64,000 nt of DNA from Ancylostoma caninum (taxonomy: Eukaryota; Nematoda; Chromadorea; Rhabditida; Ancylostomatidae). A program made the translations under genes and the position numbers. Below, in pieces: positions 46,899 through 59,836 of the stretch. The stretch is from assembly GCA_037903475.1 (NCBI GenBank), contig JBAJFG010000590.1, forward strand, positions 868,001 to 932,000, in the 5' to 3' direction. Each line of letters begins with the position of its first letter. Within the stretch, counting starts at the first letter, position 1. The notes beneath the pieces were generated by a model. It saw only the letters and a list, made by a program, of their open reading frames with translations, made no database searches and was not told where the DNA came from.

Positions 46899-49040
46899 TT
46901 GGTTGGAGCCGTAGATTTTGAGGGACACGGTTGGCCTACATCCGGGAATGTTGATGGAACTGCACAACAATTTTGTACAATTTTTAGGGTAGCCTAGTGT
47001 TCTTTGCTCACGTACTTGTTTCTTACAATTGGTTTTCATGGGAGACGTCGCGTATCCTAGGGAAATGATACTCCTTTAGCTATAAGAAGCATCCAAGCAG
47101 ATTGCTGCAACAACCCACTTCCTTCAAAATCTGTTTCAAGGCCAACTGCTACAAAACGAATCCTTCCTGATAACCGTGTTTTGTCTGAAAGGCACTTCGA
47201 AAGTTTCTTCATTCGACAGAGAAAAAAAAAACGTGATAAAGCATAGGTTTCTGGCGGAGAAATAAATGAGCAAACGTTGTACATTAACTTATGCCCCCTC
47301 ATACTTATAAAGTAAGTCCTACGACTCTGAATTCTTTATTAGTCATAGTTTATCCTTTTTGGTGAGGCTGTTCCACACACTCTTTATTTCTATTTTTCTA
47401 TGTGCAGTACGCTATCCGCTTCCAGCAATGCTATGTCCTTATCGAATCAGCATATGATTCCACAATCAAATTAGCTTTACTTCTCTCCCTTTTCGAAATC
47501 TTTTGACCAATACCTTCGTCACATCATCAACGATTCTTTGTTTTCTTTGCAACCATCGCAAAACTCCATCAAAACTGAAATTGTTCAGATATGCACGAAT
47601 CCCGCATTTTGTTTCACATTTTCGCTGGCTCTCTCCGTGTCACTCCGAATTAGTGGCGCATTTTCGCTCTGGAGGTGAGCGGCCCGTGTGACAAAGTGCC
47701 ATAACGTCATTAGTCGAAGGTAACCAACCGTAATATTCGCTGGATATTTACAACGATCGTAACCTTGGACAACAAGGCGCGAACTTTTATCTCCGCTCGT
47801 CATGGTCGTCAGGCGTTCGGCGCTACGAGGCGTAGGGATTCGTATGTGCTACAACCAGGAACTGGGTTACTCTTTATCTACAACTATCCAGTTTTCCGGG
47901 TGACTTCCTCGTGATAATTCTCGCATTCGGGATTCCTGTTGTTGAAGTGGTGGTCTAAACGGAAGTTTAAGGGTTCAGTGGAGGTTCACAAGTTGGGTGC
48001 ACGTGAGGCTTTCTTTGATTTCAACCTTCTATAAAGAGTGGGGCCGTTTTTGAAAAATACCAGGAAAAAACTTCCCACATGGCGTAAGGAATCCTAGAAA
48101 AAGCGATTCGCAACGTCATTTTTGGAGGCAAAAACTGACATCGCACGCATTCTTGCTTTTTTACAACAACTCAGCAGAGAAAATCGCATGTTCCCCGCAT
48201 CACAACAATTTATTCTTTATTCATCAACATTTGACATCATTTCCAAACATTACAGCATACAAACAAGTGCGATATTTCTTTTCAGTCTGACCTGTCCTTT
48301 TGGACTTACTCGGTTAGATCAAAATCAAATTCTAAGATTATTCCCATTGATTACTAATCCATCATTGACCTGATTCAGGAGGTTAACTGAACTTCTTGCA
48401 GGGGTGTTACAGCGCTCCACTTCAGCTAATGGTAGTCACCAGTGAACAACATTTGTAAATAATAGCAAAAGAGTTAGAGCGAGGTGTCAGCTGTCAAGCT
48501 ACATAAGTAACTTTTAAAAATTCATCTTACGCTTGAACTGCAATATATATATATATACCAGTCTGGCCGTCCGGCTGACGCCGGACTTCCAGACTTCTAT
48601 TGATGCTAGCTTCGCTCGCATACTACACGTTGAAAGCAAACGCAAAAGTGTCAATACCACGCAGATCTATCGCTCTCCTGAGAAACCCTTGATCCCGTAG
48701 GTGGTAGCTTTCCCCCACATGAACGAAGTTATACTCTTCCATATGAGCGAAGTTAGTGGCCGTGAAGAACTGAGTATAACCAATTCAGTGCAAATGTTAT
48801 CTTGAAATGATTCAGGCTCAACTGATTGTTGTGGAAATTCAAGTGATAAGGGTCCACCGGTGTATATAAACGGAAAGGAAGGAGTGGTTCATCCAGACAT
48901 AAACAGAATGGGAAGAGAACACGGATCGAAAGGAAACAATGTACATCTAGGTGATTTAGGTTGGAGGGTCCGCCGAAACAGGATAAGCGTACCACTCACG
49001 CAGAAATAGACCCGCCTAGCGAATTCCTATTACTTGTGGA
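46899..49040. other. Intergenic spacer between minisatellites
   Basis: No gene recognised. Contains an imperfect hairpin at 48560-48595 beside a short TA run. Confidence 0.45.
48560..48595. repeat. Short inverted repeat
   Basis: 16-bp arms AGTCTGGCCGTCCGGC and GCCGGACTTCCAGACT with a four-base loop; 14 of 16 positions pair. Preceded by ATATATATATA. Confidence 0.7.
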
Positions 49041-49882
49041 AGCCGCCGCACCCTTATCACACCGTTGGACCCGACTTCAGGCGTTTCCCCACTTTTGCAC
49101 GCCAGCGCACCCTTATCACACCGTTGGACTCGACTCCAGGCCTTTCCCCACTTTTGGACGCCAGCGCACCCTTATCACACCGTTGGACCCGACCTCAGGC
49201 GTTTCTCCACTTTTGGACGCCGGCGCACCCTTATCACACCGTTGGACCCGACTTCAGGCGTTTCTCCACTTTTGGAAGCCGGTGCACCCTTATCACACCG
49301 TTGGACCCGACTCCAGGCGTTTCTCCACTTTTGGACGCCGGCGCACCCTTATCACACCGTTGGACCCGACTCCAGGCATTTCTCCACTTTTGGACGCCGG
49401 TGCACCCTTATCACACCGTTGGACCCGACTCCAGGTGTTTCCCCACTTTTGGACGCCAGCGCACCCCTATCACACCGTTGGACCCGACTCCAGGCGTTTC
49501 CCCACTTTTGCACGCCGGCGCACCCTTATCACACCGTTGGACCCGACTCCAGGCGTTTCTCCACTTTTGGACGCCAGCGCACCCTTACCACGTCGTTGGA
49601 CCCGACTTCAGGCGTTTCCCCACTTTTGGACGCCGGCGCACGCTTATCACCGCAGCGGATCCGTATTCTCCACATTTGGGCGCCGGCGCACCCTTATCAC
49701 ACGGTGGACCCGTTCCCAGGTGTTTCCCCAATTTTGGGACGCCAGCGCACCTCTTTTTCCCCGCTTTTGGACGCCAGCGCACCCTTATCACACCGTTGGA
49801 TCCGACTCCAGGCGTTTCCCCACTTTTGGGCGCCGGCGCACCCTTATCACACCGTTGGACCCGACTTCAGGCGTTTCCCCAT
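49041..49882. repeat. 59-bp minisatellite, about 14 units
   Basis: Unit contains CACCCTTATCACACCGTTGG, CCCGACTCCAGGCGTTT and CCACTTTTGGACGCC. Copy starts at 49049, 49108 and 49167 fix the period at 59 bp. Units become irregular at about 49640-49770. Because 59 is not a multiple of three and the unit has no stop in any forward phase, all three + frames stay open for about 900 bp. These overlapping frames (the longest is 348 codons from 48961) are a property of the repeat, not evidence of a gene. Confidence 0.95.
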
Positions 49883-50076
49883 CCGTTGCACATCGCGAGC
49901 CCTTCTGCTCACCCAACTCTCTACCCTACTCCACCACACCGCACCCGTTATTAGCCTTTTATAGGGTCTCACAATCACCACCAATCACCATCACTGACCA
50001 ATGGTAACCCGTGTGCACACGCACGCACAAAGTCACATAAAGTCTGTAATATATATAGAGTATGATATATAGAGTA

Positions 50077-50078
<2 letters not shown>

Positions 50079-50143
<65 letters not shown>
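50079..50143. repeat. AT dinucleotide microsatellite
   Basis: Uninterrupted AT run of about 65 bp, preceded by shorter imperfect ATATAGAGTA repeats from 50049. Confidence 0.97.
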
Positions 50144-50145
<2 letters not shown>

Positions 50146-53100
50146 TAATATCAACAAAGGTAGCAATTTGGAAATAATCCAAAACAAGAGCTTTATCTAT
50201 TCTGTAAAAAAAGAAAGCCACATGAATTTGTTTCTATCTTATAGCGTAGCTTTGTCAGCTTTTGTCTGTTCCTAGTTGTAGATTGCTTATTGTACAATAC
50301 ATATATAAGAAAGATCGAAGGCATTTTCAGGGAGGAAATACATATTTTAATAAACGCTCCTTTCCTGGAGGTCAGATGATTCTCCTTTCGTCTAAATTCC
50401 TGTTCCCTCAAATATTTTTTTTTGAGATTTACCTCCTGTGCTGTGCGGTTGATCTAAGCGGTTGAGTGGAAAACCAGCTCTGAATCAGGATGTGACTCTA
50501 CCAGCCGTCGATCATGTGGTGAAACGGTCCGGTTAGTACCACATCAAGCCAGTCACATACATTCGTGACAACCTGTGACCAGCTTTCTGTACGCATTGAA
50601 ACCAATGCAGTGTAGCTGAATGCATCATCAGGGGGTTGATCAACGGAGAAACTAGCGCTATGAATGTGGTTGGGGAGCAGTTGATGCTGGAATGGGAGTG
50701 TTCATCGCGCCAATTTCCTCACAGTAATCCACCTTTGAACGGATACATTGCTTTCCCAACAACTTCATATTGACGACACCACCTTTGGATTTCATTTTTA
50801 GCCTGAAAAATTGGATCCGGAAGCTATTGTTAGCGTTCACTGGGATAGAAAAGGGGCGAACCGCCTCCTGTTTATGATTATTCCAAAAAAAAATTGACGG
50901 CTTGTACATAGTGACCCGTTCCCCTCCTAGACATTTTTCGGGTCTCCTGATTATATGGACAGTAATACCACTCTCGACTTACTATTGCAATGCAGTGCAG
51001 TCATCACCGTAACAAGCTCGTCATATTTCTTTTGGGAAGTTGTTCTAATGTGAGTACATAAGTATTGCGTGGATCAAATTGCTGCGGTTGTCCTGCATTC
51101 TGAACTGGGCTACATTTATTTATTATTTGTATTTCAAAGCTTCCACTTCCAACTAGCACACACATTATTAAGAAGATATTAGAGGAACCATAGGTTCTTT
51201 TCACACATATATGTTTTATTTAATTCTCGCTATAGCAAGAAGAAAATTCGATTTAAGAGATCTCGTCACAGAACTAGTTTGTGCCCAACTGTTTCCGCTT
51301 TTGAAAAAGAGGTTCGAAATATCAGAGAGGGACTTTACTAGTCTCGCGTTTTGTGAGGAATAACATGTTGAAAAAAGTAGTCAACCAAGTTTCGGTGCAT
51401 GTGTGGGGCTGTACACTGGTTCAGGCCTGCTCATATGCACCGCACCACCTGTTTGTTGCTCTGAAGAGGAAGTGAGAGTTCTGGAGAAAATGGAGAATAA
51501 AAGAACGTTATCAACGCTATGTGCGGGTCAGGGAACAACGGATTATCCTATCTGGCTATTCGTTTAGCCGTTATCCGTGGGTCTTGTGCTATCTGTTATC
51601 CGGACCGTTATCCGAACTTTGGCACCAGGTAACAGTCCGGATAAGGCAGAAATTAGTTGCTTTCAAATGGTCTTTCTGTTGCGACGGACGATAGTCATTC
51701 ACAAGAAAAAAATATTTGTGCGACGTATTGCAGCGCCTCTTCCGTCAAGTTTCATCAGTGGATTAGATTTTTGAGGAATGGTAGGGAGGTATAGAAGCTA
51801 ATTAGGACCATTCGCTTCTGACCTAAAAGAAAAACCATTGTTCAGGTTCTCGGTTTTGTCTTGGTGGATGGTGTCTTGCTCTATGGATCCTAATTAGTTA
51901 TACGTACGTTACCTAGTATCCGTTATTTGGTCGTCTTTGGCTAGTTTTTGGACCCTTATCCGGATTTTCGGAAATCTCAGCTCATTCGTGGTGCGGATGC
52001 GCAGACAGCCGAATGGGTGTTCACCACTGGGTTACCCTATGCACATAAATATTTAAAAAAAGGGAATGACGAAGACGTGTGCGGAGTTTGATACCCGATA
52101 AGTGCCCAAAAAGAAGAAAAAAAACTGAACATATCGCTCTGTTTTGATTTGTTTTCTTAGCTACTATTCTCTGATGCTTCTGAATCTTGCATCTGAAGAA
52201 AATTTTCCGTTTTCCCGGGAACATGTCAGTTCATCTCCTCCTCACCATTTTCCAGGGAAACATTTTTTGCTTTTCTGACGCATTGCTCACCAATAGACAT
52301 AGTTAATTATTTTCCCTAGTTCAGATTTAATCCAAATCAAGATCCACATATGACACATTACAGGCGATATACAGTATGTTATACTGTACCAAGTTTAAAA
52401 GCCTAAGTTAATTAGCTAATTGGATCCAAGTCAATTAGCTAATTAACTTAGGCTTTTAAAGCCGAAATTTTATGGTGATTACACGATGCTACGCTTTGCT
52501 CACCAGATATGGAGTGGAACGTTCCATCAATCTTCCGCATGTGCGAAATCATCCCATCAATGACTGTAATAACTGTAGCATAAGACCATTCGCCGACCCA
52601 CCATCACACATGATAGTTCGTTTCCGGAAAATTTCTGTGCTGATTGCCTTGCTTGTTGCTTCTTAAAAATTGTGCATTTTTGGTTAGAAGTATGTTTGCA
52701 TATGGATTAGGGTTGCACATTTCATTAGCATTCATTTATTTCATACTAGAACCATAATCTCGCACAACATCCTGGTCTGCATGACAGATACAACAGTGCG
52801 TTAGGTAGCTTCAAGTAAGAGGATGAATAAGCTAATGTTCTTTATTGTTTTGTATTTATTTATTCATTTGTACTATTATACTTGTCAGTATTCCTTCCCT
52901 TCAATCGTTACGAATTCTAGGGTACAATTAACGAATACGGACGGGTTACCAGCTCCAAAGTAGCTGATGAAGTAGGGTTGAATAAATTAAACTGAATTGA
53001 ACCAAAAATAAAAGTAAATCAAAGTAAAGTGGAATCAGTAGCTTTATAATCAATTTAATAAAGGTTCTTTTCACATTATCAGGCTTATTTTCGTTATTTG

Positions 53101-53711
53101 CATACATGGGAAGCTTTTCCAAGTGAATGAGTTCATTTCGGACAGTTATAGCAAACTATTTTGCATGATGGTTGAACATCTTTTGCACCCACTGAGCATT
53201 ACTATTGTTAAAACGTTGTCCCCCTCCTCACCACAAAAATGGATCTGCAAAATTTCCAACAATTTCCAGGATTGTCTATGTCTATCTCGGGTATCAATCA
53301 AAAGTGGTTGCAGGGAGTGGGTTGAGAAGTGAGTGCTTCATTCTGAGAATGGACCGAAGATCCCTCCAAATTATAACACATACTTCACAGGACAGAGAAC
53401 ATTTCTTCTTAGCCTTCTACTAATCCGTTGCCTTTACTATTATTTTGAGATTTTCCCTCAGTTATTCACCTATGAAATGAGTGTTTACCATAATATCTTT
53501 TCCATAGTCTTGGCTGCGAGCTTCCCCTTGTTCCTGCTATGGTCCCACATTTTCTCGCACTCCCTCTCAGCCTGTCAATAACACCTGTAGTAATCCCTTC
53601 TTTTCTCTCAATTTCTTCGGTAACAGTCACTAGGAAGTACAAGCAGACAAGGTTTCGCCAAATTAGTGCACATTTTTCATCTGTACCGATATATTCAAGC
53701 TTTTTCTTCAG
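50144..53711. other. Intergenic, no gene recognised
   Basis: AT-rich. Contains scattered TTATCCG motifs with an inverted pair near 51594-51644, a perfect hairpin at 52394-52460, and the promoter region of the M20 gene. Small frames only. Confidence 0.5.
52394..52460. repeat. Perfect 29-bp inverted repeat
   Basis: Left arm 52394-52422 starts TTTAAAAGCCTAAG. The right arm 52432-52460 is its exact complement ending CTTTTAAA. Nine-base loop GATCCAAGT. No open frame crosses it. Confidence 0.95.
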
Positions 53712-53721
53712 ATCACTAACT

Positions 53722-56700
53722 ATGGCTGGGAATGATTTGGGCAGTGTGGAAAAGCTGCTGATGGATTACATGAGCGTTGACTCTACGACAGAAAATGAAG
53801 GTAGTGACGCCTTCTGATGAGTAAACCTTGAGATGCTCCTAGTTGTGAGACAACTAGTAGGCCAGAACGAGTTTTGTTGTATTTTGATTGGGTCATGCGA
53901 TTCTGGAGATATTTTTTCGGCAATAGGTTCAGTATAGGTTCAATGAATACATAGTATCGCCCGAATAATTAATATTATATTATAGTACTACTGAATAATA
54001 ACAACAGTATTGTTATCGTAGTAGGTGTTATAGGTAGTGCCAGCCTAAATTGTAGTCTTTTCAACTTCCCTCCATAGCTTTTGCTAATGTTAAGCATAGA
54101 AACTCAAATTTTTATGAGAATTGTAGACAATAAAGGGTTATGGGGAACTGTTGGAACTCAGCCTTTTTTTGTGAATTTTCTTGAAGATTTTTAAAAATTA
54201 ATTAGGCTCCAGATCTGTGACTTGGTGGGGTCCATACTTATCTATTATTCACTTTTCTGAAGCTGACATATTATTATAGGAGCCTTCGGTGAAATGGTCA
54301 AGGCAGGCCTCGAGCAAAATGGATGGATTGTTGTGAAACAGGCGCTGGATGCTAATCCGTCAAGATTCAACCTGCTCGCCACACGCAGACCTCTTCATGA
54401 ATTTTGTGAGCAAATGTTTTTGATTTTTTATTCAGTTGGTGCTCACTTGAACCGAGTTTAACATTTAAAAGAGCACTTCTTCTGTGTGCCTCATGCTCCA
54501 CGTTGCTAGTCAGAAACCGTCATAGTTTTCAGTCTAAAGGAACCACATGAGATAAAATACTCGGGCGTAAACCTTCGATCAGAACAGCAAACAATCAAAA
54601 ATAGGAAAACTTTATGTCAAATAGAAGCTGTCAAATAGGATAAAAGAAAATGTGAGTGAAGATAACTTGAGTCGGTCCAGAGATAGTAAGTGAATGTCGG
54701 GAGATCCAGGTAAAATCCATAATTTTTTATATAGAGGTTATATTCCCGTTAACGTAGATCAGATCGATCATGCTGTTTTGTTATTGTTGTATCCATGAGT
54801 TACATGCTTCCAAGTCTCCAGAAACCCACGATTCTGGATATTCAGCCCCTCGAGTAGTATTCAACACCCACCTCGACACAGTTCCCCCGTTCATTCCTCC
54901 AACAGACGACGCGGAGAAGATCTATGGTCGCGGCTCATGTGACGCGAAAGGTAACATGCCATTCCTCTATCACCTGAGAAATATCAGAGAACACCTTGAC
55001 ATAAAGAAGCTTTCAAGGACAAATGGCATGCATGGTATCCGCTGCTCAATCTCTAGTCGATTCACATCCTGAAATCGCCGCACAGGTTGCTCTTCTCTTT
55101 GTTGTTGGCGAAGAGGTGGACCATGTAGGAATGCAGGTGAGACTGTGGGACATGGCGGATTGTTGCTGTAGAAATCGTTGTCCATGATTTTAAGGCTAGT
55201 TCCGAAAGAATGCAAGGTGGTTCAGAGTTATGGTGACACCACGCAAGACAACGCTTTTTCAATTTATTCCAAGTTGCTGCATCTTCCTGGAAATCATATT
55301 CATTTATTGATTAGCTGTTGTTCATCACTTCCAATCTTTAAGTATAGCATAGGAAATTTCCTACTGATTCTTACCTACTGCTCCTAGGTTGAAATGCATT
55401 TTGAATGCTTGTTTTCGTCACCATAATTATGGGTCACCATGTATTGCTCTGTAATTTCGAAAGAGATCAGTATAGCTTGTTGGCAAACTGCTGCGCAAGG
55501 CTGGACTGTTATTAATCGTTTATGCCTATTTCAGTTCATGATTCATCATCGCCGAACTGGTGATGGGGTGACTTTACGTTTGATCAACGCGTTGACTGCA
55601 GGGGTGAAAAGCTTCAAATTTTGCTTGCAGTATAAAAATGAATGCTTGTTTTCATCACCATAACTATGGGCCACCACGAATTGCTCAGTAATTTCGAAAA
55701 TGATCAGTATAGCATAGAATAGTTTTTTTTAGATTTCTCCTCAGAACTGAGACCATGAACAGATTTCGTCCAGATTTTCTGGAGAACTTTGAACGACTCC
55801 AGCCCAGTTCCGCCAAATTTCGTGTGTATTCTGGGTAGATTTAGTAGTTTCAATTTGAAGTCTGGGCAAACCCCGTTTTCTATCCCCTTCCCCACATATT
55901 TTTCCAGAAGTCATAAAACTGAATATTAGCAAGAAGAGAAATAAGTGCACAAACAGTCTCAGAATCGGTCTTCAAAAGTCCAGAGTTCAGAGCGAATGGC
56001 ACCGTTTGGAAAAACACCAAATGATCCTAAAGTCAACATGAATTGGAAGCGGTAAGTGAGAAGCAAACAAATATTGGAAGCAGAAGATTTGCTGCTAACT
56101 CCCGTTGATCAAAAATTGATAAAGTTTTCGAAATAAGAGAGGTGAATTTCTAACGTAGAAGGATCATTCTGAGGATCAATTGCACAAAATTTTGAATTTT
56201 TAACAGAAATCCACTTTGTATTCACAGCGTTTATTTCTTGAAGATTGCATTGAAGTTATTTAGTTCAGATTTTTAAATTACGAATAGTTATTCGAATTTT
56301 TGGATTACCAATAATGGAACATTGCGTTTTTGTCAAGCTAACAAAAACGTGGTGGAGGTAGTGGAATATCCATTTGTACAAACAGACTCAGCTGCTCTGT
56401 TTTAACGGAAAGGCCGGAATCTTCCCGAGCTTTTCCTGCCAGGCCCAGTGTTTTTCTGCGATTTTGCACCAGTGCTTTTCTAATGAGTTCCGAGTTCCGA
56501 GCCCTGCTAAAGTTCACACGAATTGTGTGTGTGTGTTTTTTTTTAGAACGGCGACTCTTTCCGCAGCGGTGTGGATACAGCTGAGTTCAATCCGTCTTAT
56601 TTATTTCATTCATTGTTTATTTACTGGTTGAAGTTATATAAGAGTTCCTCCACTTTTGGTAAACCAGGTGTGCGCTCCCTCTCATCCTCTCTTTATCGCA

Positions 56701-58806
56701 CTGTACCGATTGCTAGCAAACTTAGGGATAAAATCAGGTTATAACTACGCCCGGAACAGTTACTCCATGCCAAGGCAATTCGCCTGAAAAGTCGTCCTCA
56801 GAAGCGTGAACATATGTACATAGGTCAGAGATAAGATAAAAATTCCATCGAAATCCTTGTTGACGCTCTAGTAAAATTAAAACCTGAATCACAAGGTTTC
56901 AGGCGAAGTGAGCAGGGATATTGACAACATTATTACAGTTCTTTTACTTTTGTTTTTGTCTAACTCCTTTACTCGGCAATGTTCCTGATTTTCATTATCA
57001 CAAGAGCTCATTTTAACATTACCTTATCTCTATCCAAGAGTGAAATCAGATTTATTTATTTATTATTTGTTCATTTATTCATTTATTTATTTAAAACAGG
57101 CCATATATATGTATATATCTGGTGAGTCCGCAGAAAATCAGTAGGACTCTTTTGGAACAGTTTACGAGGTGATTTCTTACGAATGACTCATTCTTTGGCC
57201 TCAATACGACATGTTGCACTTTAACACCATTGATTATTTGGACAGTTCTGATAACAACCCTCACGAACAACGTTTCTCGTGTTGCAGAAGGCGAACGAAT
57301 TCACTGCTTTGCAACCAGAATACCTTGTGGTGGGAGAGCCAACAGAACTGAAATTTGCCACAATCCAGAAAGGTGCGCTGAAGGCGAGTTTGGCAGAGAA
57401 AACAGCACTCTGAACACTCAGATTTTGTGGAAAGATGCTCAAATTTTTTTTAATACGCCCGTTTAGGTCATCGTCAAATGCAAGGGGAAAGCAGGCCATT
57501 CTGGATACCCCTCCGAAGGGGAAAGCGCTATCCACAAGTTGATTCCTGTTCTTAACGATGTGCTCAATTATAAGTGGCCTAGCGACGATACTTATGGCAA
57601 GTATTCACGTTCTATGACCTTGCAGAGGAAAACCGTTCTGGTGATGGAAAAATGAAATAATTTAAGAGCAGTGAACCCTTAAAACTCTGCCACGAATTAC
57701 TTACTTAGGAAATTCTCGTGCGTATTTTTTCCGACTGACATTGGAATGTTTGCTGGAAAAAGGTCTGCGAACAGAGTTTGAACGCGAGAATTATTTCTCG
57801 TCTCCTACGAAAACATAGGCCGTTCCTCCAAGGCCGCCGATAAATCTTAGGACCACTCCATCGGTCAATTGACAAGGCTGATCATGACGGCTATTTACAC
57901 TAGCGCCCTCTCTCACAATAATAATATTTGGAGTATTAGACGGGGACTTGTTGATCCAGTAAAGCAGGAGGGATGAAAAATGAACGAAAGGAGAGCTCAT
58001 AAACAAGGGGAATTACCAAATTCTATGTATAGATCTCTTTCATGTATAGTGGACAAGCTCTAGGAGGTAAATAGTAGATGGTAAATGAACAGTCATCTCG
58101 TGATTCTGAGACCATTACTTAACGAAAACTATTTCATTTCGTGTGAAAACCACATTTTGTAGGAACAACCACTGTGAACATTGGAATCATAGAAGGTGGG
58201 CAGGCGCAGAATGCTTGGGCTGAAAACGCCTACGCCAGGATATTCGTGCGTGTCACGACATCGGTTGCTGACGTCCAGAAAAAGTTAGAAGATATTGTTG
58301 CAGGTACCTATTCATTTATTCCAACACACGCGAAGAGCCGCAAAAAAAAAGAGCCAGAAAATTCAAACCATACATAATTGCAACTTTTCACGCTAGGTGT
58401 CCAATTTGACTTACTATACGTTTGTCTATATTTTTACGACAAGGTAACAACAGCATGTAGATCTATTCCTCTCTCCTTGAAGTCTGTATTAAGGTCGAGC
58501 AAGTATCGAAGTGACGTCCTACAATGAACCGGTTGTATTGAGCAATCCTCCTATACCTTTGCCAACAGATCAAGTGGCGTTCAACACTGATTTGCCGTAC
58601 TATTCCAGGCTTTCTTCGTTAAGAGGTATGATTTAGAGCAAAATGAATGAGAATTAACCCATTAGATGATATAAATTTCAGGAAAATACTTATTTGGTGC
58701 CGGAACGATCAAAGTTGCTCATTCACAACGCGAATTCGTCCCAAAGTGCGAGCTTCACGCTTGTAAGGAAGCTCTCATAGCTCTGGTTCTTAAATTATGT
58801 TCATAG
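53722..58806 (+). CDS. M20-family metallopeptidase / amidohydrolase
   Basis: Zinc-dependent deacetylase or peptidase of the ArgE/DapE/ACY1/CPG2 family, 350 aa. Nine coding exons: 53722-53800, 54280-54405, 54846-54950, 55018-55136, 57288-57383, 57467-57596, 58163-58303, 58494-58625, 58682-58806; all phases join. Metal and catalytic residues are present: H77 and D79 in THLDTVPP, D101 in GRGSCDAKG, E135/E136 in GEEVDHVG, E160 in VVGEPTE, H323 in AHSQREF. The dimerisation lid domain (about 175-290) starts after KGKAGHSGYPSEGES. No signal peptide, so probably cytosolic. The start follows an acceptor CTTCAG at 53706-53711, suitable for trans-splicing. Introns after 57383 and 57596 use GC donors. 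The substrate cannot be told from sequence; the nearest remembered relatives are eukaryotic acetylornithine-deacetylase-like proteins. Confidence 0.92.
55396..55715. repeat. Duplicated mariner-end fragment in M20 intron
   Basis: Two related stretches of about 80 bp (55396-55477 and 55636-55715) in the 2.15-kb intron share AATGCTTGTTTT, ATCACCATAA, TTGCTC and GATCAGTATAGC. Both contain TCACCATAA-TATGGG-CACCA, which matches the terminal repeat of the mariner-like element at 61173-61923. Confidence 0.6.
57384..57385 (+). other. GC donor, M20 gene intron 5
   Basis: The exon ends CTGAAG and is followed by GCGAGT. Using it joins QKGALK to VIVKCKGKAGHSGY, the expected family order, in phase. The nearby GTGCGC would break the frame into the acceptor at 57466. 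Confidence 0.75.
57597..57598 (+). other. GC donor, M20 gene intron 6
   Basis: The exon ends CTTATG and is followed by GCAAGT. It joins to the exon at 58163 to give DTYGTTTVNIG in phase. The alternative GTATTC three bases later gives the wrong phase. Confidence 0.78.
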
Positions 58807-59400
58807 AACAGATGAATAGAGTTCTATAATATTAGGCATAAATTTATTCGTACTTCTTCGTTTTTCATTGTATAAGCCCATCACTCCGGTATCATAATCA
58901 ATGCGTATTCAACAGCTGGCTGTGAAATCAGCCATCATATCGGAACTAGTTAGGGTGCAGAACAAGAGCAGTAATCGCATAATCTTTGAGCAAACATCAC
59001 TCAAGTGCTGTATTTCTGCAACAGTAAACGTGGTCATTGCTCACTCCTAGAACTTTTATCAGGAAAGCCACAGTGTGGCAAGTCTCTCAGCGTCACCCTT
59101 CTTCTGACCCGTGCCTTCCAAATTTCAAAGTTCTCCTTTATTTGAGCAACTTTTCTTCTCTAATAGTAACTTGTCCTATCTAAACAAAGTCAGCTCTTCA
59201 TATATAATTTCGATGTTTTCCCATGCACTTCAGAAATAATAAGCTGGATCTCTTCCAGATATTCGTTCTACCTCATCCTTAGCAGTCCTTTTTTTCATCT
59301 ACTTGTTGTGATCCACAACATCAAAACTGCATTGATTTTCACTCACAAAGCACATTGGAAGAGAAGACACCTTGTTGCTTTCAAGTCAAAGCGAACAGAG
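58807..59400. other. Intergenic, M20 3' flank
   Basis: No gene recognised; includes the presumed 3' UTR. Only a weak CATAAA was seen near 58846 as a polyadenylation candidate. Confidence 0.4.
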
Positions 59401-59834
59401 CTAAGGTGACGCTTTAGCTGGAGGTAGAATTTGTTCATGTTCGAAGTGCCCCTCCTGGAGTATTGCGCAAACGAAATCCCGTGCTGAGAGCGAACTCTTC
59501 CATAGCGCCAACCTAAATCTGGCGAATTGCTGAAAAAAACCTATATTCAAAGCCAATTCAAGTGCTATATCATACGTAATTTTGGACTCGTGGCAGAAAG
59601 CTATGGAAAGGTTTCGAGAGGATTTATACAAGAGATACCACCGTGCCGCGAGGTGCTCACTACTCTCTCAACCTTGAGTTATTACAGAAGCAAATGGCGA
59701 CGTATTCCTGATCTGATCTGGTTTTAGTTGCTATTGAGTTGGCTCAGTGTCACTAAAGAGCTCATCCCATTACGTTGAATTCAGCCGCTGTGGCGTTACT
59801 AAACATGGTGTGCAAGAACTTATGGCGCACCCTG
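59401..59834 (-). mobile_element. Internally deleted mariner-like element
   Basis: The minus strand begins at a terminal repeat CAGGGTGCGCCATAAG next to a TA (59835-59836), typical of Tc1/mariner ends. It finishes in a frame with GHFEH followed by a stop near 59400; that motif is usual at mariner transposase C-termini. The catalytic middle is missing or unreadable. The far terminal repeat was not found, so the left boundary is approximate. Confidence 0.5.
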
Positions 59835-59836
59835 TA

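Noticed and set aside
48961..50007. Long open frames of 348, 306 and 299 codons
   Set aside because: They overlap in three frames and are produced by the stop-free 59-bp tandem repeat; no gene signals.
49975..50221. Two Ile/Tyr-repeat frames
   Set aside because: Translation of the AT microsatellite.
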